Positions 52,819 through 61,464 of a DNA stretch of 64,000 bases are shown here, in pieces. Source of the DNA: Capsulimonas corticalis (GTDB lineage: Bacteria > Armatimonadota > Armatimonadia > Armatimonadales > Capsulimonadaceae). The stretch spans positions 5,828,001 to 5,892,000 of the forward strand of contig NZ_AP025739.1 in the NCBI RefSeq assembly GCF_003574315.2, read 5' to 3'. The position numbers were made by a program, and so were the translations under genes. The notes below the pieces were generated by a model. It did no database searches. It worked only from the letters and a program-made list of their open reading frames with translations, and had not been told where the DNA came from. The number at the start of each line of letters is the position of its first letter. Position 1 is the stretch's first letter.

Positions 52819-54324
52819 TTATTTCTGGCCCTGCTCGCGATATCGCCGCAGCAAAGCGTTTAAGTCCGGAGCGGCGATGATGCGGGCGAGCTCCGGGGCG
52901 ACGTCTTCGGGCGTCACATATGGGTCCAGGTCCGCGACCCACGATTCCTGGCCGCTGCGTAGAACGACCTTATTCCAGCTGGCGACGCCGATGTTTTCCG
53001 AGAAGCGCTCGACGAGCGCTCCGCGGATCGCGGCGCGGGTCTCGGCGGGCGCATTGGTCCGCGCAGCGTCGATCGCAGCGTCATCCGTCAGGCGAACCAT
53101 CGCGCCGGACTGCTCCAGCGCATAGTAGAGGCCCTCTTCGGGATCGATATTGCTGTAGGCAAGATCGAATGACGCCAGGGATTCATCGCTCCACGGGATG
53201 CCTTCGGATTCGACATAGTCCGCCAGTAGCGCGCGCTTGGCGACCCAGTCGAGACGGTCGTCCAAACTCAGCGGATTGCTTTCCAGGGAATTCAATGTCT
53301 CTTCCCAGGCGCGCAGCGTCCAGTCGGTGTCCGCCCCCCGCCCCGCCAAACGTTCTTTGGCGGCGGCGAGGAAGACGCGCTGCACATCCACCGCCGGCGT
53401 TTTCCCCTGGCCTTCCACATCCACCAGCCACCGATAGGTGGGATCGCGCGACACATTCTTGATCGCCTGCACGGGATTTCGAAGACGGATCGGCGCACGC
53501 CAGCCTTCTTCGAGCAAACTCGTGACGAGATAAGTTGTCCCCACTTTGAGCGCCGTCGCGAACTCGGACATATTGGCGTCGCCGCAGATCACGTGCAGCC
53601 GCCGCCACTCGCGCGGATCGGCGTGGGGCTCGTCCCGCGTGTTCACGAGCGGACGCCGATACAGCGTATCCACCGAGGCTTCCTCGCTAAAGAAGTCCGC
53701 CCGCTGCGAGAGTTGATAGACGCCCGAATTCCCATTCGGCTCGATACCGATCTTGCCCGCGCCGGCGTACAGAATGCGCGTCGCGAAGAACGGCAGCAGA
53801 GCGCTCAGCAGATCGCTGAACGGCACGCCGCGCTTGACAAGGTAGTTCTCGTGCGTGCCATAAGACGAGCCGTGATGGTCCGTGTTGTTCTTATAGATAT
53901 CGATCTGACCAACGCCGTCATGCTCCATCCGAGCGCGCGCCGCTTCCAGCACGATCCGCTCGCCGGCCTTGTCATGGGTCACCAGATCCAGCAGCGTCCG
54001 GCACTCCGGCGTCGAATACTCCGGGTGACCGTGATCGTTGTACAACCGAGCGCCATTCACCAGGATCCGATCCCCGCGCTCTTCCTCGACGGGCAGCGGC
54101 TTATGATCCGGCGAGTCGAACTTCGCGTCTTCCGGATCCTGGGACAGCCGATCGACATAAAACCCGCGCATATCATTGCGCGAATCCTCGCCCCGGTAAT
54201 ACCACGGCCCGGCCGCCGTTCCCGGATACGCCCGGACAACGGCGCGAGATTCCGCGACGAGATCACTGGCGCCCTTGCCTTCGACGGCGATCCCGTATTC
54301 TGTTTCGATGCCGAAGAGGGGCAT
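52819..54324 (-). CDS. dop: Deamidase/depupylase Dop
   Basis: 501 residues of the same fold as PafA. MPLFGIETEYGI begins at an ATG with AAGGA upstream. NGARLYNDHGHPEYSTPE carries the nucleophilic Asp97, and NNTDHHGSSYGTHENYLV and HVICGDANMSEFATALKVGT follow. An insert at about residues 40-80 is the Dop loop region. Because the local tag already ends in Glu, I infer the main job is cleaving the tag from substrates. It lies upstream of the UBact gene by 70 bases. Confidence 0.94.
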   Translation of the reverse strand: MPLFGIETEYGIAVEGKGASDLVAESRAVVRAYPGTAAGPWYYRGEDSRNDMRGFYVDRLSQDPEDAKFDSPDHKPLPVEEERGDRILVNGARLYNDHGHPEYSTPECRTLLDLVTHDKAGERIVLEAARARMEHDGVGQIDIYKNNTDHHGSSYGTHENYLVKRGVPFSDLLSALLPFFATRILYAGAGKIGIEPNGNSGVYQLSQRADFFSEEASVDTLYRRPLVNTRDEPHADPREWRRLHVICGDANMSEFATALKVGTTYLVTSLLEEGWRAPIRLRNPVQAIKNVSRDPTYRWLVDVEGQGKTPAVDVQRVFLAAAKERLAGRGADTDWTLRAWEETLNSLESNPLSLDDRLDWVAKRALLADYVESEGIPWSDESLASFDLAYSNIDPEEGLYYALEQSGAMVRLTDDAAIDAARTNAPAETRAAIRGALVERFSENIGVASWNKVVLRSGQESWVADLDPYVTPEDVAPELARIIAAPDLNALLRRYREQGQK

Positions 54325-54359
54325 GAGAAATTCCTTCACCTAAGCTTACGCTTAGTGTG

Positions 54360-54504
54360 CCCCGGTTATGAAACCCGGGTCTGGGAGCCTTCGGCTAAGC
54401 GTCCGTGCCGGACGCAAATGCCAGCTATCGATCACAAATGACCTCCGTCCGGCACGGACGGTTAGTCGCGAAGCGACTCCCAGACCCGGGTTTCATAACC
54501 GGGG
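54360..54504. repeat. Composite palindromic element between the proteasome ATPase gene and dop
   Basis: The outer 28-base arms (54360-54387 and 54477-54504) are perfect reverse complements. Inside, CGTCCGTGCCGGACG (54400-54414) and CGTCCGGCACGGACG (54446-54460) are reverse complements and are each nearly self-palindromic. GCCTTCGGC and GTCGCGAAGCGAC add further stems. No coding sequence is present in 54325-54553. Confidence 0.88.
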
Positions 54505-54553
54505 ATTTTCGTCAACACGGCGATATACAAGGATCTGGGAGATGCGTACGTAA

Positions 54554-56347
54554 TTAGATCACGTTCCGCCGTGTCACCTGGCTGCCTTTTTTCGCCTTGA
54601 TCGGGTTCAGACGCACGACGTTGTCGGGTTCGTAGTCCACCAGCTTGAGCCAGTCTTCGAGATTGTCCGTCTTCGGGAAGATCTCGTTTTCTTTATACTC
54701 CGTGCGTACGGCGCGCTCCATGTCTTCCCAGGAGACGCCCTCTTTGGTGCTCTTGACTTCGATCGAGCGCTTGATCGCATAATCCTTGGCTCGCTCGACG
54801 ATCGAGGTGAGCAAGGCTCCGGAGACGAGGTCTTTCCAGTAAAGCGTGTCCACCGAGCCGTTGCGCAGGTAGGCTTCCAGGAACTCCGTCTCGTGGGTCT
54901 TTGACCAGATCAGCTCGGTCGTCTGCGCGACGAGGTATTCGCGGGCCTGATCGACGCCGCCTTTCTCATCGACAAGACGCCAGTCTAGAGGCAGGTCCTT
55001 GTGCAGATAGATGCCGAGGATGTCCGAGGTGCTCTGACGATCCGGGCGCACGACTTTGACCTTGCGGTCGATGCGCTCAGGGCGCAGGACAGCGGGGTCG
55101 ATGTAGTCGGGGCGGTTGGACGTCAGCATCACGACGACGTTTTCCAGGGAAACCAAGCCGTCCATCTCGGCGCAGAACTGCGGCACGACCGTATTGGAGA
55201 TGTTCGTGAAGCGGCCCGAGGAGCGGGTGCGCAGGATGCTTTCGGCTTCGTCGATGAAGATGAAGACGAGGTAGCCCTCTTTCGCCTTTTCCCGCGCCGT
55301 GGAAAAGATCTCGCGCACCTGTCGCTCGGATTCGCCGAGCCACATGTTCAGGATCTTCGGGCCGTTGATGTACATGAAGTACTCTTTGACGTCCCGCTTG
55401 GTGCGCTCCTTGTACTCCTGCGTGATATTGTACGCCGTCGCCTTGCCGATCAGCGTCTTGCCGCATCCGGGAGGTCCGTAGAGCAGAATGCCCTTGAGCG
55501 GACGCTTGCCGAAGCGCTCGTAGAGCTCGGGATAAAGCAGCGGAAGCTCGATGGCGTCCTTGATGACGCTGATCGCCTCCTGCTGGCCGCCGATCTTATC
55601 CCACGGGATTTCGGTGACTTGGTCGAGGAAGTAATCCTGGTTTTCCTTGCCGGCGAACGCCTCCAAAGCCACACGGCCGTTCGGCTCCATGCGCACTTCG
55701 GTCCCGGTCTTAATTTTGGCTTCCTTCAGTCCCTCGCCGCGCAGCACGACGCGGGAGTTCTGCCCCTGCTGATCGCCGCCAATGCGCAGGCGTCCGTCTT
55801 CGAGCGCCTCATTGACCTTGACGATCTGGCCGTTCTGGGCCGGGCCGAGGTCGCCGACAATCGCGTAGGCGTCGTTCACCTTGACGCGCGTACCGGTCTT
55901 GAGTTCGGCCGCATCGACATTGGGATCGATATTGGTGTAAAACTCGTTGTCGCCGAGCGCGATGTTCGCGGTGCCGTCTTCATTGCCGGAGAGGAAGACC
56001 GCGATCCGGTTCGCGGGCTGCGTGAGTTTGGTGTACGCTTCGTCGTACTTCTGGATCATCTCCTGCGCTTCGGCGAGCTGCTGCTCGTCGATCTCCAATT
56101 GGTGGCGCAGCAGGAGTAAATACTGATAGTTGGCGTCGAGCGGATCGGTGCTCTCCAGGATCTCATCCAGCACTTTGATCGCCCGGACGGAGGCGTCCGA
56201 TCGCTGCGCGCTGTCGCCGCCCCTGTTCCGCCGGTTATTTCTCTCGTTGTCGCTCGGCATCCGTTCGTACCTTTCGTCTGTCTCTCGAATCTCCGTCGTC
56301 CGGCCCCCGCGTTTTTGCTTGGCCGGGCGGTTCTTGTCTCGCGCCAT
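54554..56347 (-). CDS. Proteasome-associated AAA ATPase (Mpa/ARC)
   Basis: 597 residues. N-terminal coiled coil about residues 60-110 (LLLLRHQLEIDEQQLAEAQEMI), tandem OB folds about 115-235, then an AAA module with Walker A GPPGCGKT (291-298), pore loop in EYFMYINGPKIL, Walker B FIFIDEAES and DPAVLRPERIDRKVKV. The coiled coil binds the Pup-like tag and the ring unfolds substrates into the 20S core. The C-terminus is RRNVI, without the penultimate Tyr of the usual gate-opening tail. The first 113 bases overlap the upstream sigma-factor frame; a start at 56260 is also possible. Confidence 0.93.
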   Translation of the reverse strand: MARDKNRPAKQKRGGRTTEIRETDERYERMPSDNERNNRRNRGGDSAQRSDASVRAIKVLDEILESTDPLDANYQYLLLLRHQLEIDEQQLAEAQEMIQKYDEAYTKLTQPANRIAVFLSGNEDGTANIALGDNEFYTNIDPNVDAAELKTGTRVKVNDAYAIVGDLGPAQNGQIVKVNEALEDGRLRIGGDQQGQNSRVVLRGEGLKEAKIKTGTEVRMEPNGRVALEAFAGKENQDYFLDQVTEIPWDKIGGQQEAISVIKDAIELPLLYPELYERFGKRPLKGILLYGPPGCGKTLIGKATAYNITQEYKERTKRDVKEYFMYINGPKILNMWLGESERQVREIFSTAREKAKEGYLVFIFIDEAESILRTRSSGRFTNISNTVVPQFCAEMDGLVSLENVVVMLTSNRPDYIDPAVLRPERIDRKVKVVRPDRQSTSDILGIYLHKDLPLDWRLVDEKGGVDQAREYLVAQTTELIWSKTHETEFLEAYLRNGSVDTLYWKDLVSGALLTSIVERAKDYAIKRSIEVKSTKEGVSWEDMERAVRTEYKENEIFPKTDNLEDWLKLVDYEPDNVVRLNPIKAKKGSQVTRRNVI

Positions 56348-57152
56348 GTCTCGCCCCCGCCTCATCTATCTTACCCACGCGCTCCGGGTTCTTACCCTGG
56401 CTCGCGGCGCGGGCCGCGAGGCCCGTCGCCCTGGGATTTTTGACTGTCGTTTTCGGACTTTGCAGGGCCTGCGGCTCCGTGAGCAGCTCGACCATGCGGG
56501 CGGTATTGCCCTTCTCAAAAGCGTCCGCCCACTGAGCCACCACATCCCTCGCTTCAGGATCGCGGGCGGCCAGGTCCGACACATTCGCCGGATCGTCTCC
56601 GTGCGGCAGGCTCGCCAGCGTCTGCCTGGCTCTCGCCAGCGCATTCTTCACGGCGGGCACGGTGGTCCCCAGGATCTGCGCCGCCTCCTCCGCGCTCCAG
56701 CCGAGCACATCCCGCAGCACAAGCGCGGCGCGCTGCCTCGGAGGCAAGCTCTGGATCAGCGCGACAAATCCTAATCGAACATCCTCGCGCCCCTGCCCCG
56801 CCCTCTCGGCGGCGATCGACGTCTCAACCCGCCCGGCTTCCTCGGAATCGGCCAGCGATTCCCAGGACGGCCTCCGCTGCACGTGGTTGATCGACAAATT
56901 ATGCGCGATCTTATAAAGCCAGGCGCGAGGCGTGGCGCGGCCTTCGAAGGTTTCCATTGCCCGGTAAGCCCGGACAAACGCTTCTTGAGCGATATCTTCC
57001 GCTTCCGCAAGCGACCCGACGTGCCGATAGCAATACGCCACCAGCTCGCGCCGGTACGGCTCCATCAGCCGGCTAAACGCCTTGCGATCGCCGCGCTGGG
57101 CGCGAACGAGTGTTTCGTGTTGTTGGTTCTGAGCCTCGGTGGTCGTCGTCAC
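56235..57152 (-). CDS. ECF sigma factor at the head of the proteasome cluster
   Basis: 305 residues. Region 2 (YCYRHVGSLAEAEDIAQEAF, then VRAYRAMETFEGRATPRAWLYKIAHNLSINH) and region 4 (QSLPPRQRAALVLRDVLGWS, then AEEAAQILGTTVPAVKNALARARQTL) are complete. A short stretch AQWADAFEKGNTARMVELLTE looks like the start of a SnoaL-like extension that breaks off. The last 80 residues are Arg/Gly/Lys-rich and partly read through the 5' end of the ATPase gene in another frame. Overlap suggests co-transcription and perhaps coupling. Whether it controls the cluster is unknown. Confidence 0.82.
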   Translation of the reverse strand: MTTTTEAQNQQHETLVRAQRGDRKAFSRLMEPYRRELVAYCYRHVGSLAEAEDIAQEAFVRAYRAMETFEGRATPRAWLYKIAHNLSINHVQRRPSWESLADSEEAGRVETSIAAERAGQGREDVRLGFVALIQSLPPRQRAALVLRDVLGWSAEEAAQILGTTVPAVKNALARARQTLASLPHGDDPANVSDLAARDPEARDVVAQWADAFEKGNTARMVELLTEPQALQSPKTTVKNPRATGLAARAASQGKNPERVGKIDEAGARHGARQEPPGQAKTRGPDDGDSRDRRKVRTDAERQREK

Positions 57153-57405
57153 GAATCCGAACTCCTTGCTATCGCTCCTGGGATACTATTGTAACGCGTT
57201 CGCCTCCATGCAGAGTTCCCTGTCGTTGATATAGACACGGAGGCGGGATAAAAAGAACCGGCGCGCTCCAATCGTCGAAATTAATTCACGATTGCTCCCT
57301 GACCGACGTTACTATATTCCACATTCAGCCATCCTCACCCTGCATTTCGTATCTCTCGCCACAGTACTGATTTTACGCGGGTAATCCAGACAACTTACTG
57401 CTAAT

Positions 57406-57455
57406 TACCATAGAGTATATAATTTATATATTGACAACTAAAATACTCTATGGTA
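57406..57455. promoter_or_regulatory. Split operator: 13-bp perfect inverted repeat TACCATAGAGTAT / ATACTCTATGGTA
   Basis: Two perfect half-sites (57406-57418 and 57443-57455) are 24 bases apart. One lies upstream of the -35 and the other fills the -35/-10 spacer of the GH2-like gene's promoter, so a bound dimer or a loop would block RNA polymerase. The region is AT-rich, unlike its surroundings. The rest of 57153-57405 shows no gene. Confidence 0.7.
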
Positions 57456-57459
57456 TATT
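57431..57459 (+). promoter_or_regulatory. Promoter of the GH2-like gene
   Basis: Perfect TTGACA (57431-57436), 17 bases, then TATATT (57454-57459), about 50 bases before the ATG at 57511. One operator half-site lies in the spacer. Confidence 0.82.
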
Positions 57460-57510
57460 TGTACGAATTGTGGGACACGACTGTTCGAAAGGTGCGATCA
57501 GGACAAAGGT

Positions 57511-60500
57511 ATGAAGAAAATTATCTCGGCGGCAGTCTTGCTCTTTGCTCTGGGAGTGGGTTCGTCCACTCCTCGCATGGCGCGGGCGGAAGATATTTCG
57601 GGGTCGGGGTGGCGGCTCTGGCCGGACTCGCAGGCTCAGTGGAAAGACGATAAGCTTTATTTGCCTTCGGAGGTCAAGCTGTCGGAGCTGCCGGTGAATG
57701 CGCCGACGGGCGGATGGGCGGCGCTTGGCGGTCAGCAAGGGATCCCCGTCACGCTGCCGTCCACGGTGGAGGAGCATTATTGGGGAAAGATGGGCTTCCG
57801 GCCGTATACACGCGACGTCGCGGCGATTGGGACCGGCGACAAGGGCGTGCAGAACGGGAGTTACAACGGCGTGTCGTGGTGGTGGCGGTCGGTAGAAACA
57901 CCGCGTATCAAGCCGGGCCAGCGGCTGATCGTCCATGTGCGCGGCGCGCGGCTGCGCACCGAAGTCTACTGCAACGGCAAACTTCGCGGCTATAACATCA
58001 TGACGGAGCTGCCGTTCGATTCCGATGTCACCGACGCCGTCGAACCGGGCAAGCCGGCGCAGATTGCGCTTCGGATCACCAATCCCGGCGGCTTTCTCGA
58101 TTGGAACGACTTCTTCCCCATGCATGGCTTCAAATGGGGCGACTATACGTTCCCAGGGTCTCATGGCTTCGGCGGTCTGGATAGCGGCGTCACGCTTTCC
58201 GTCCGCGACGACGTTTCTGTCTCCGACCTGGCGACGATCAACAATCCCGACCTTCATCGCGTCCGCCTGATCGCGGAAGTCAAGAGCGTCTCACAGGATT
58301 ACAATGGGCCGGTGCATTTGCAAATCCGCCACGCGGGTTCGACCGTTTGGTCGGGCGATGTCCCTGTCAGCCTTCACGCCGGCGAGACAAAGAGCGTGGA
58401 AGCCGACGCACAGGTCGCCGGCGCAATCCCGTGGAGCCTGGATCATCCCGAGCTCTATCAGGCGACCGCCGCAATCGGCAAAGCCAACGCAGCGACCAGC
58501 GGACGGACGACGGATTTCGGATTTCGGTTCTTCACGGCGGTCGGCGTCGAGAAGATCGACGATCCCTATCTGACGCTCAACGATAAGCGTATCGTCGTGC
58601 GCTCCGCGATCTCGTGGGGCTTCTGGGGGCGCAACGGCTTGTGGCCGGACACGGAGATGGCGACACGGGAGATCACGGCGGCCAAGGCGCTGGGCCTGAA
58701 CACGCTTCAGTCACACCGGAACCTCTCCAAACCGATGGTTCTGGACTTGCAGGACCGCATGGGGCTTCTGCGTTATGAAGAACCGGGCTCCGGACAATCG
58801 TCCTACGGCAACCGCTACGGCGTCACGAAGGATGTAACCATCGACGCCAAGGACGGCTTCAGCCCCGGCGTCATCGACACCAGCGGAACCGGGCCCGACG
58901 CCGAGCCGATCGAGTTCTACGAAAAGTACGAAGAAGAGAAGATTCTGGAGATGGTGAAGCGCGACCGCAGCCATCCTTCGCTGATCATGTTTACCCTGCA
59001 AAACGAAGGGGGATGGGTGGATTCGACCAATCCGCGCATCTATCGCATCATGCGTGAGATCCGCGCGCTCGATCCGAGCCGAATCGTCCTGCTAAACTCC
59101 GGCGTCATGGCGCACCGAGCGCAGGCGCTCATGCTTCCCTATTCCGATACGATCACCTACTCCAACAAGACCGACCTCTGGGGCGGGTGGCGCGACGAGC
59201 ACAGCGTCGGCGGCCCCGGCAACTACACGTCGGACCTCTACACCGATCCGACTCACTACTCGCAGCGCACGCCCGAGAACGGCAAAGGCGCGATCAGCGC
59301 CTGGGGCGAAATGCTGGGCGTGGGTACGCCCGATAACTTCCAGCAGCTCATGGCTTCGTTCGACAAGAACCATTCCACGGGGTACGACTACCAGGACGAC
59401 AAACGCGTGTTAGACGCCACGCACGACTTCCTGGACAAGTGGGGCTTCCGCAAGGCGTTCCCAACGGACGCCTCGTACTACAACACCGTCGGCGACAAGA
59501 GTTACTTCTTCTGGCAGAAGATCATCGAGCAGGCGCGGGCCGACAACGCCAACGACTACCTCGTGATCAGCGGATGGGAAAGCACGACGATCGACAACCA
59601 CTCGGGTATCGTCGATAACCATCGCTTCTTCAAAGGCGATCCCAAAATTCTCCATCGCGCTTCTGTTCCCGAGATGCTGGTCGTACGGCCGCGCCGCCTG
59701 GCGCTCGCCAAAGGGCAGCACGATCTGATCGATGTCTTTCTGGTCAACGAAACTGGGCGCATGGGGCCGCACACGCTGAACATCACAGTCAAGCGTCCGA
59801 ACGGATCAGTGCTCTCCACAGTCTCCAAAGCCGTTCGCGCGGAGGGCGGCAACACCTACGGACAGCTTTTGGACGAGGGAATTGAGTTCACCGCCGACAC
59901 CGCCGGCATGCTTTCCGTGGAAGCAAGCCTGACGCCGGACACAGGCGCGAGCACGGAGAAGTCCCTGACGCAATCCGAGAAAGTCAACGTCATCGACGCC
60001 GCGCCTTCTTTTGCCTCGGCGCCGAAAGTCGCCGTGCTGGAAGAAAATCAGGATATCGCCAATGTTTTGACGAACACGCTCCACATCACGCCATCGAAGT
60101 ATGATCCTAGCGACGCGACGGCGAACGTCATCGTGTTCGCCTCCAAAGGCAAAGATCCCGACTTCGACGCGCTGGCGTCGAAGAACGGCGCCCCGCAGGG
60201 AGGGCCCAGCGCTCTGGATTCCGCGCTGGACAAAGTCAAAAACAACGGCGCGCGTCTGGTGCTCTGGCCCAACGGCGAGCGCTCCGCCCGCTGGATGGCG
60301 CATCAACTGGCGGACCGCAAGGTTGTGACGCTGGATGACTGGGTTCAGCACACAGGGGCGTCCTGGTTCGGCTCCTGGTACTTTGTGCGCAAGCACTGGC
60401 TGTTCGCCGGCCTGCCCGCGGACTGCGTGATGGACTGGCGCTACGACAACTCCTGGAACCCACAGCGATCCAACGGCGATGACGACAGTACCGGCGGCGC

Positions 60501-60729
60501 AGTGCTCAGCGCTCCGGGCCTGGAAGTCGCCTGCGGCTACACCAACAACGAAAAGAAAACGCTGATCGGCGCCTCCGCCGTCGTCCTCCCCTACGGCAAA
60601 GGACAGGTCGTCTGGTACTGCTTCCCGCAGCTGCTGGACGCCCTCACCAAAGACCACCTCGCCACCAACACCGCCGTCGCCCAGCGCCTGCTGGCGAACG
60701 CCGTGTTCACTCCGATGGCGGCGAAGTAA
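57511..60729 (+). CDS. Large secreted GH2-like glycoside hydrolase
   Basis: 1072 residues with a signal peptide (MKKIISAAVLLFALGVGSST, cleavage likely after ARA). The GH2 order is visible: sugar-binding jelly roll (SYNGVSWWWRSVETPRIKPG, LRTEVYCNGKLRGYN), an Ig-like domain, then a TIM barrel with AAKALGLNTLQSHRNLSKP and HPSLIMFTLQNEGGWVDSTN, where Asn-Glu is the acid motif. Beyond residue 750 are beta domains not typical of beta-galactosidases. I infer extracellular breakdown of a plant or microbial polysaccharide. Expression is probably induced through the split operator in its promoter. Confidence 0.8.
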   Translation: MKKIISAAVLLFALGVGSSTPRMARAEDISGSGWRLWPDSQAQWKDDKLYLPSEVKLSELPVNAPTGGWAALGGQQGIPVTLPSTVEEHYWGKMGFRPYTRDVAAIGTGDKGVQNGSYNGVSWWWRSVETPRIKPGQRLIVHVRGARLRTEVYCNGKLRGYNIMTELPFDSDVTDAVEPGKPAQIALRITNPGGFLDWNDFFPMHGFKWGDYTFPGSHGFGGLDSGVTLSVRDDVSVSDLATINNPDLHRVRLIAEVKSVSQDYNGPVHLQIRHAGSTVWSGDVPVSLHAGETKSVEADAQVAGAIPWSLDHPELYQATAAIGKANAATSGRTTDFGFRFFTAVGVEKIDDPYLTLNDKRIVVRSAISWGFWGRNGLWPDTEMATREITAAKALGLNTLQSHRNLSKPMVLDLQDRMGLLRYEEPGSGQSSYGNRYGVTKDVTIDAKDGFSPGVIDTSGTGPDAEPIEFYEKYEEEKILEMVKRDRSHPSLIMFTLQNEGGWVDSTNPRIYRIMREIRALDPSRIVLLNSGVMAHRAQALMLPYSDTITYSNKTDLWGGWRDEHSVGGPGNYTSDLYTDPTHYSQRTPENGKGAISAWGEMLGVGTPDNFQQLMASFDKNHSTGYDYQDDKRVLDATHDFLDKWGFRKAFPTDASYYNTVGDKSYFFWQKIIEQARADNANDYLVISGWESTTIDNHSGIVDNHRFFKGDPKILHRASVPEMLVVRPRRLALAKGQHDLIDVFLVNETGRMGPHTLNITVKRPNGSVLSTVSKAVRAEGGNTYGQLLDEGIEFTADTAGMLSVEASLTPDTGASTEKSLTQSEKVNVIDAAPSFASAPKVAVLEENQDIANVLTNTLHITPSKYDPSDATANVIVFASKGKDPDFDALASKNGAPQGGPSALDSALDKVKNNGARLVLWPNGERSARWMAHQLADRKVVTLDDWVQHTGASWFGSWYFVRKHWLFAGLPADCVMDWRYDNSWNPQRSNGDDDSTGGAVLSAPGLEVACGYTNNEKKTLIGASAVVLPYGKGQVVWYCFPQLLDALTKDHLATNTAVAQRLLANAVFTPMAAK

Positions 60730-60747
60730 ATCGCGCCCTATCTCGGC

Positions 60748-60786
60748 AAAATACAAAACGCCGGCGGACATGGTGTCCGTCGGCGT
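60748..60786 (-). terminator. Terminator of the ECF41/DoxX/epimerase operon
   Basis: On the minus strand CGCCGACGGACA pairs with TGTCCGCCGGCG (one mismatch, 3-base loop) and is followed by TTTTGTATTTTG, about 50 bases after the epimerase stop. Confidence 0.78.
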
Positions 60787-60837
60787 CCTGGGCAATGCCC
60801 ATGTCTTCTGACAGCTCCCAACTATACGCGCCAATTC

Positions 60838-61464
60838 TCAATTGCTGACGCCGATCACCTTCTCAATGGACGCCTGGCTTTCGGCGGCCTTCACCATGCA
60901 ATTGGCGACATCCGCACGAGAGATCTTAAAGCCGGCAAACGGCAGATACCCCGTTCGCACCCGATACTTGCCTGTAAACGCGGTGTCGGTCAGCTGCGGC
61001 GGCCGCACAATGGTCCAATCCAATTCGCTTTTGCCGAAAATCTCCTCCATCGCCGTGGCGTCGGCGACCACTCCGGGAAAGAATAAACGGCCGAAAAGAT
61101 GCGCGGGCGGCAGGATGGCGTCCTTGAAGAGGAACGCCGTGGATTCGATGACGACGCGCTTGACCTGAGTTCGTTTCATGGCGCCCGTCAGCGCGGCGGC
61201 GAAGCGCTCCAGAAGATGCGCATCCTCCTTCGCGATGGGGATCCGTGGCCCGAACCCGGACACGACCGCGTCGTGTCCTTCAATCGCCTTGGCAAGCTCA
61301 GCGCTGTTGAGCAAGTCTCCTTTCCGGACGGTGATGCGATCCCCATACGCCGCCAGCTTCTCCGGCGAGCGGACAAACGCCGTCACGTCATGGCCGCGCT
61401 CGATCGCCTGCCGCACGATCTCCTGACCGGTTCCTCCCGTGGCGCCCAGTATAACCAGTTTCAT
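60838..61464 (-). CDS. NAD(P)-binding epimerase/reductase-like protein (atypical SDR)
   Basis: 208 residues beginning MKLVILGATGGTGQEIVRQA, a Rossmann glycine motif of NmrA/atypical SDR proteins. FVRSPEKLAAYGDRITVRKGDL, DAVVSGFGPR and LDWTIVRPPQLTD follow the family pattern. The ATG overlaps the stop of the DoxX-like gene by four bases (ATGA), so it is translationally coupled and the last gene of the sigma-factor operon. Upstream in-frame sequence to 61665 is only the DoxX gene in another frame. The substrate is unknown. Confidence 0.88.
   Translation of the reverse strand: MKLVILGATGGTGQEIVRQAIERGHDVTAFVRSPEKLAAYGDRITVRKGDLLNSAELAKAIEGHDAVVSGFGPRIPIAKEDAHLLERFAAALTGAMKRTQVKRVVIESTAFLFKDAILPPAHLFGRLFFPGVVADATAMEEIFGKSELDWTIVRPPQLTDTAFTGKYRVRTGYLPFAGFKISRADVANCMVKAAESQASIEKVIGVSN

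Noticed and set aside
52378-54504. Palindromes in the proteasome cluster as a CRISPR array
   Set aside because: There are no regularly spaced direct repeats with unique spacers; the structures are inverted repeats.
55001-56119. 372-codon plus-strand ORF opposite the proteasome ATPase gene
   Set aside because: Antisense shadow of the AAA and OB domains.
59806-60834. 342-codon minus-strand ORF opposite the GH2-like gene
   Set aside because: Antisense frame that runs past the gene into the intergenic hairpin; composition is not protein-like.
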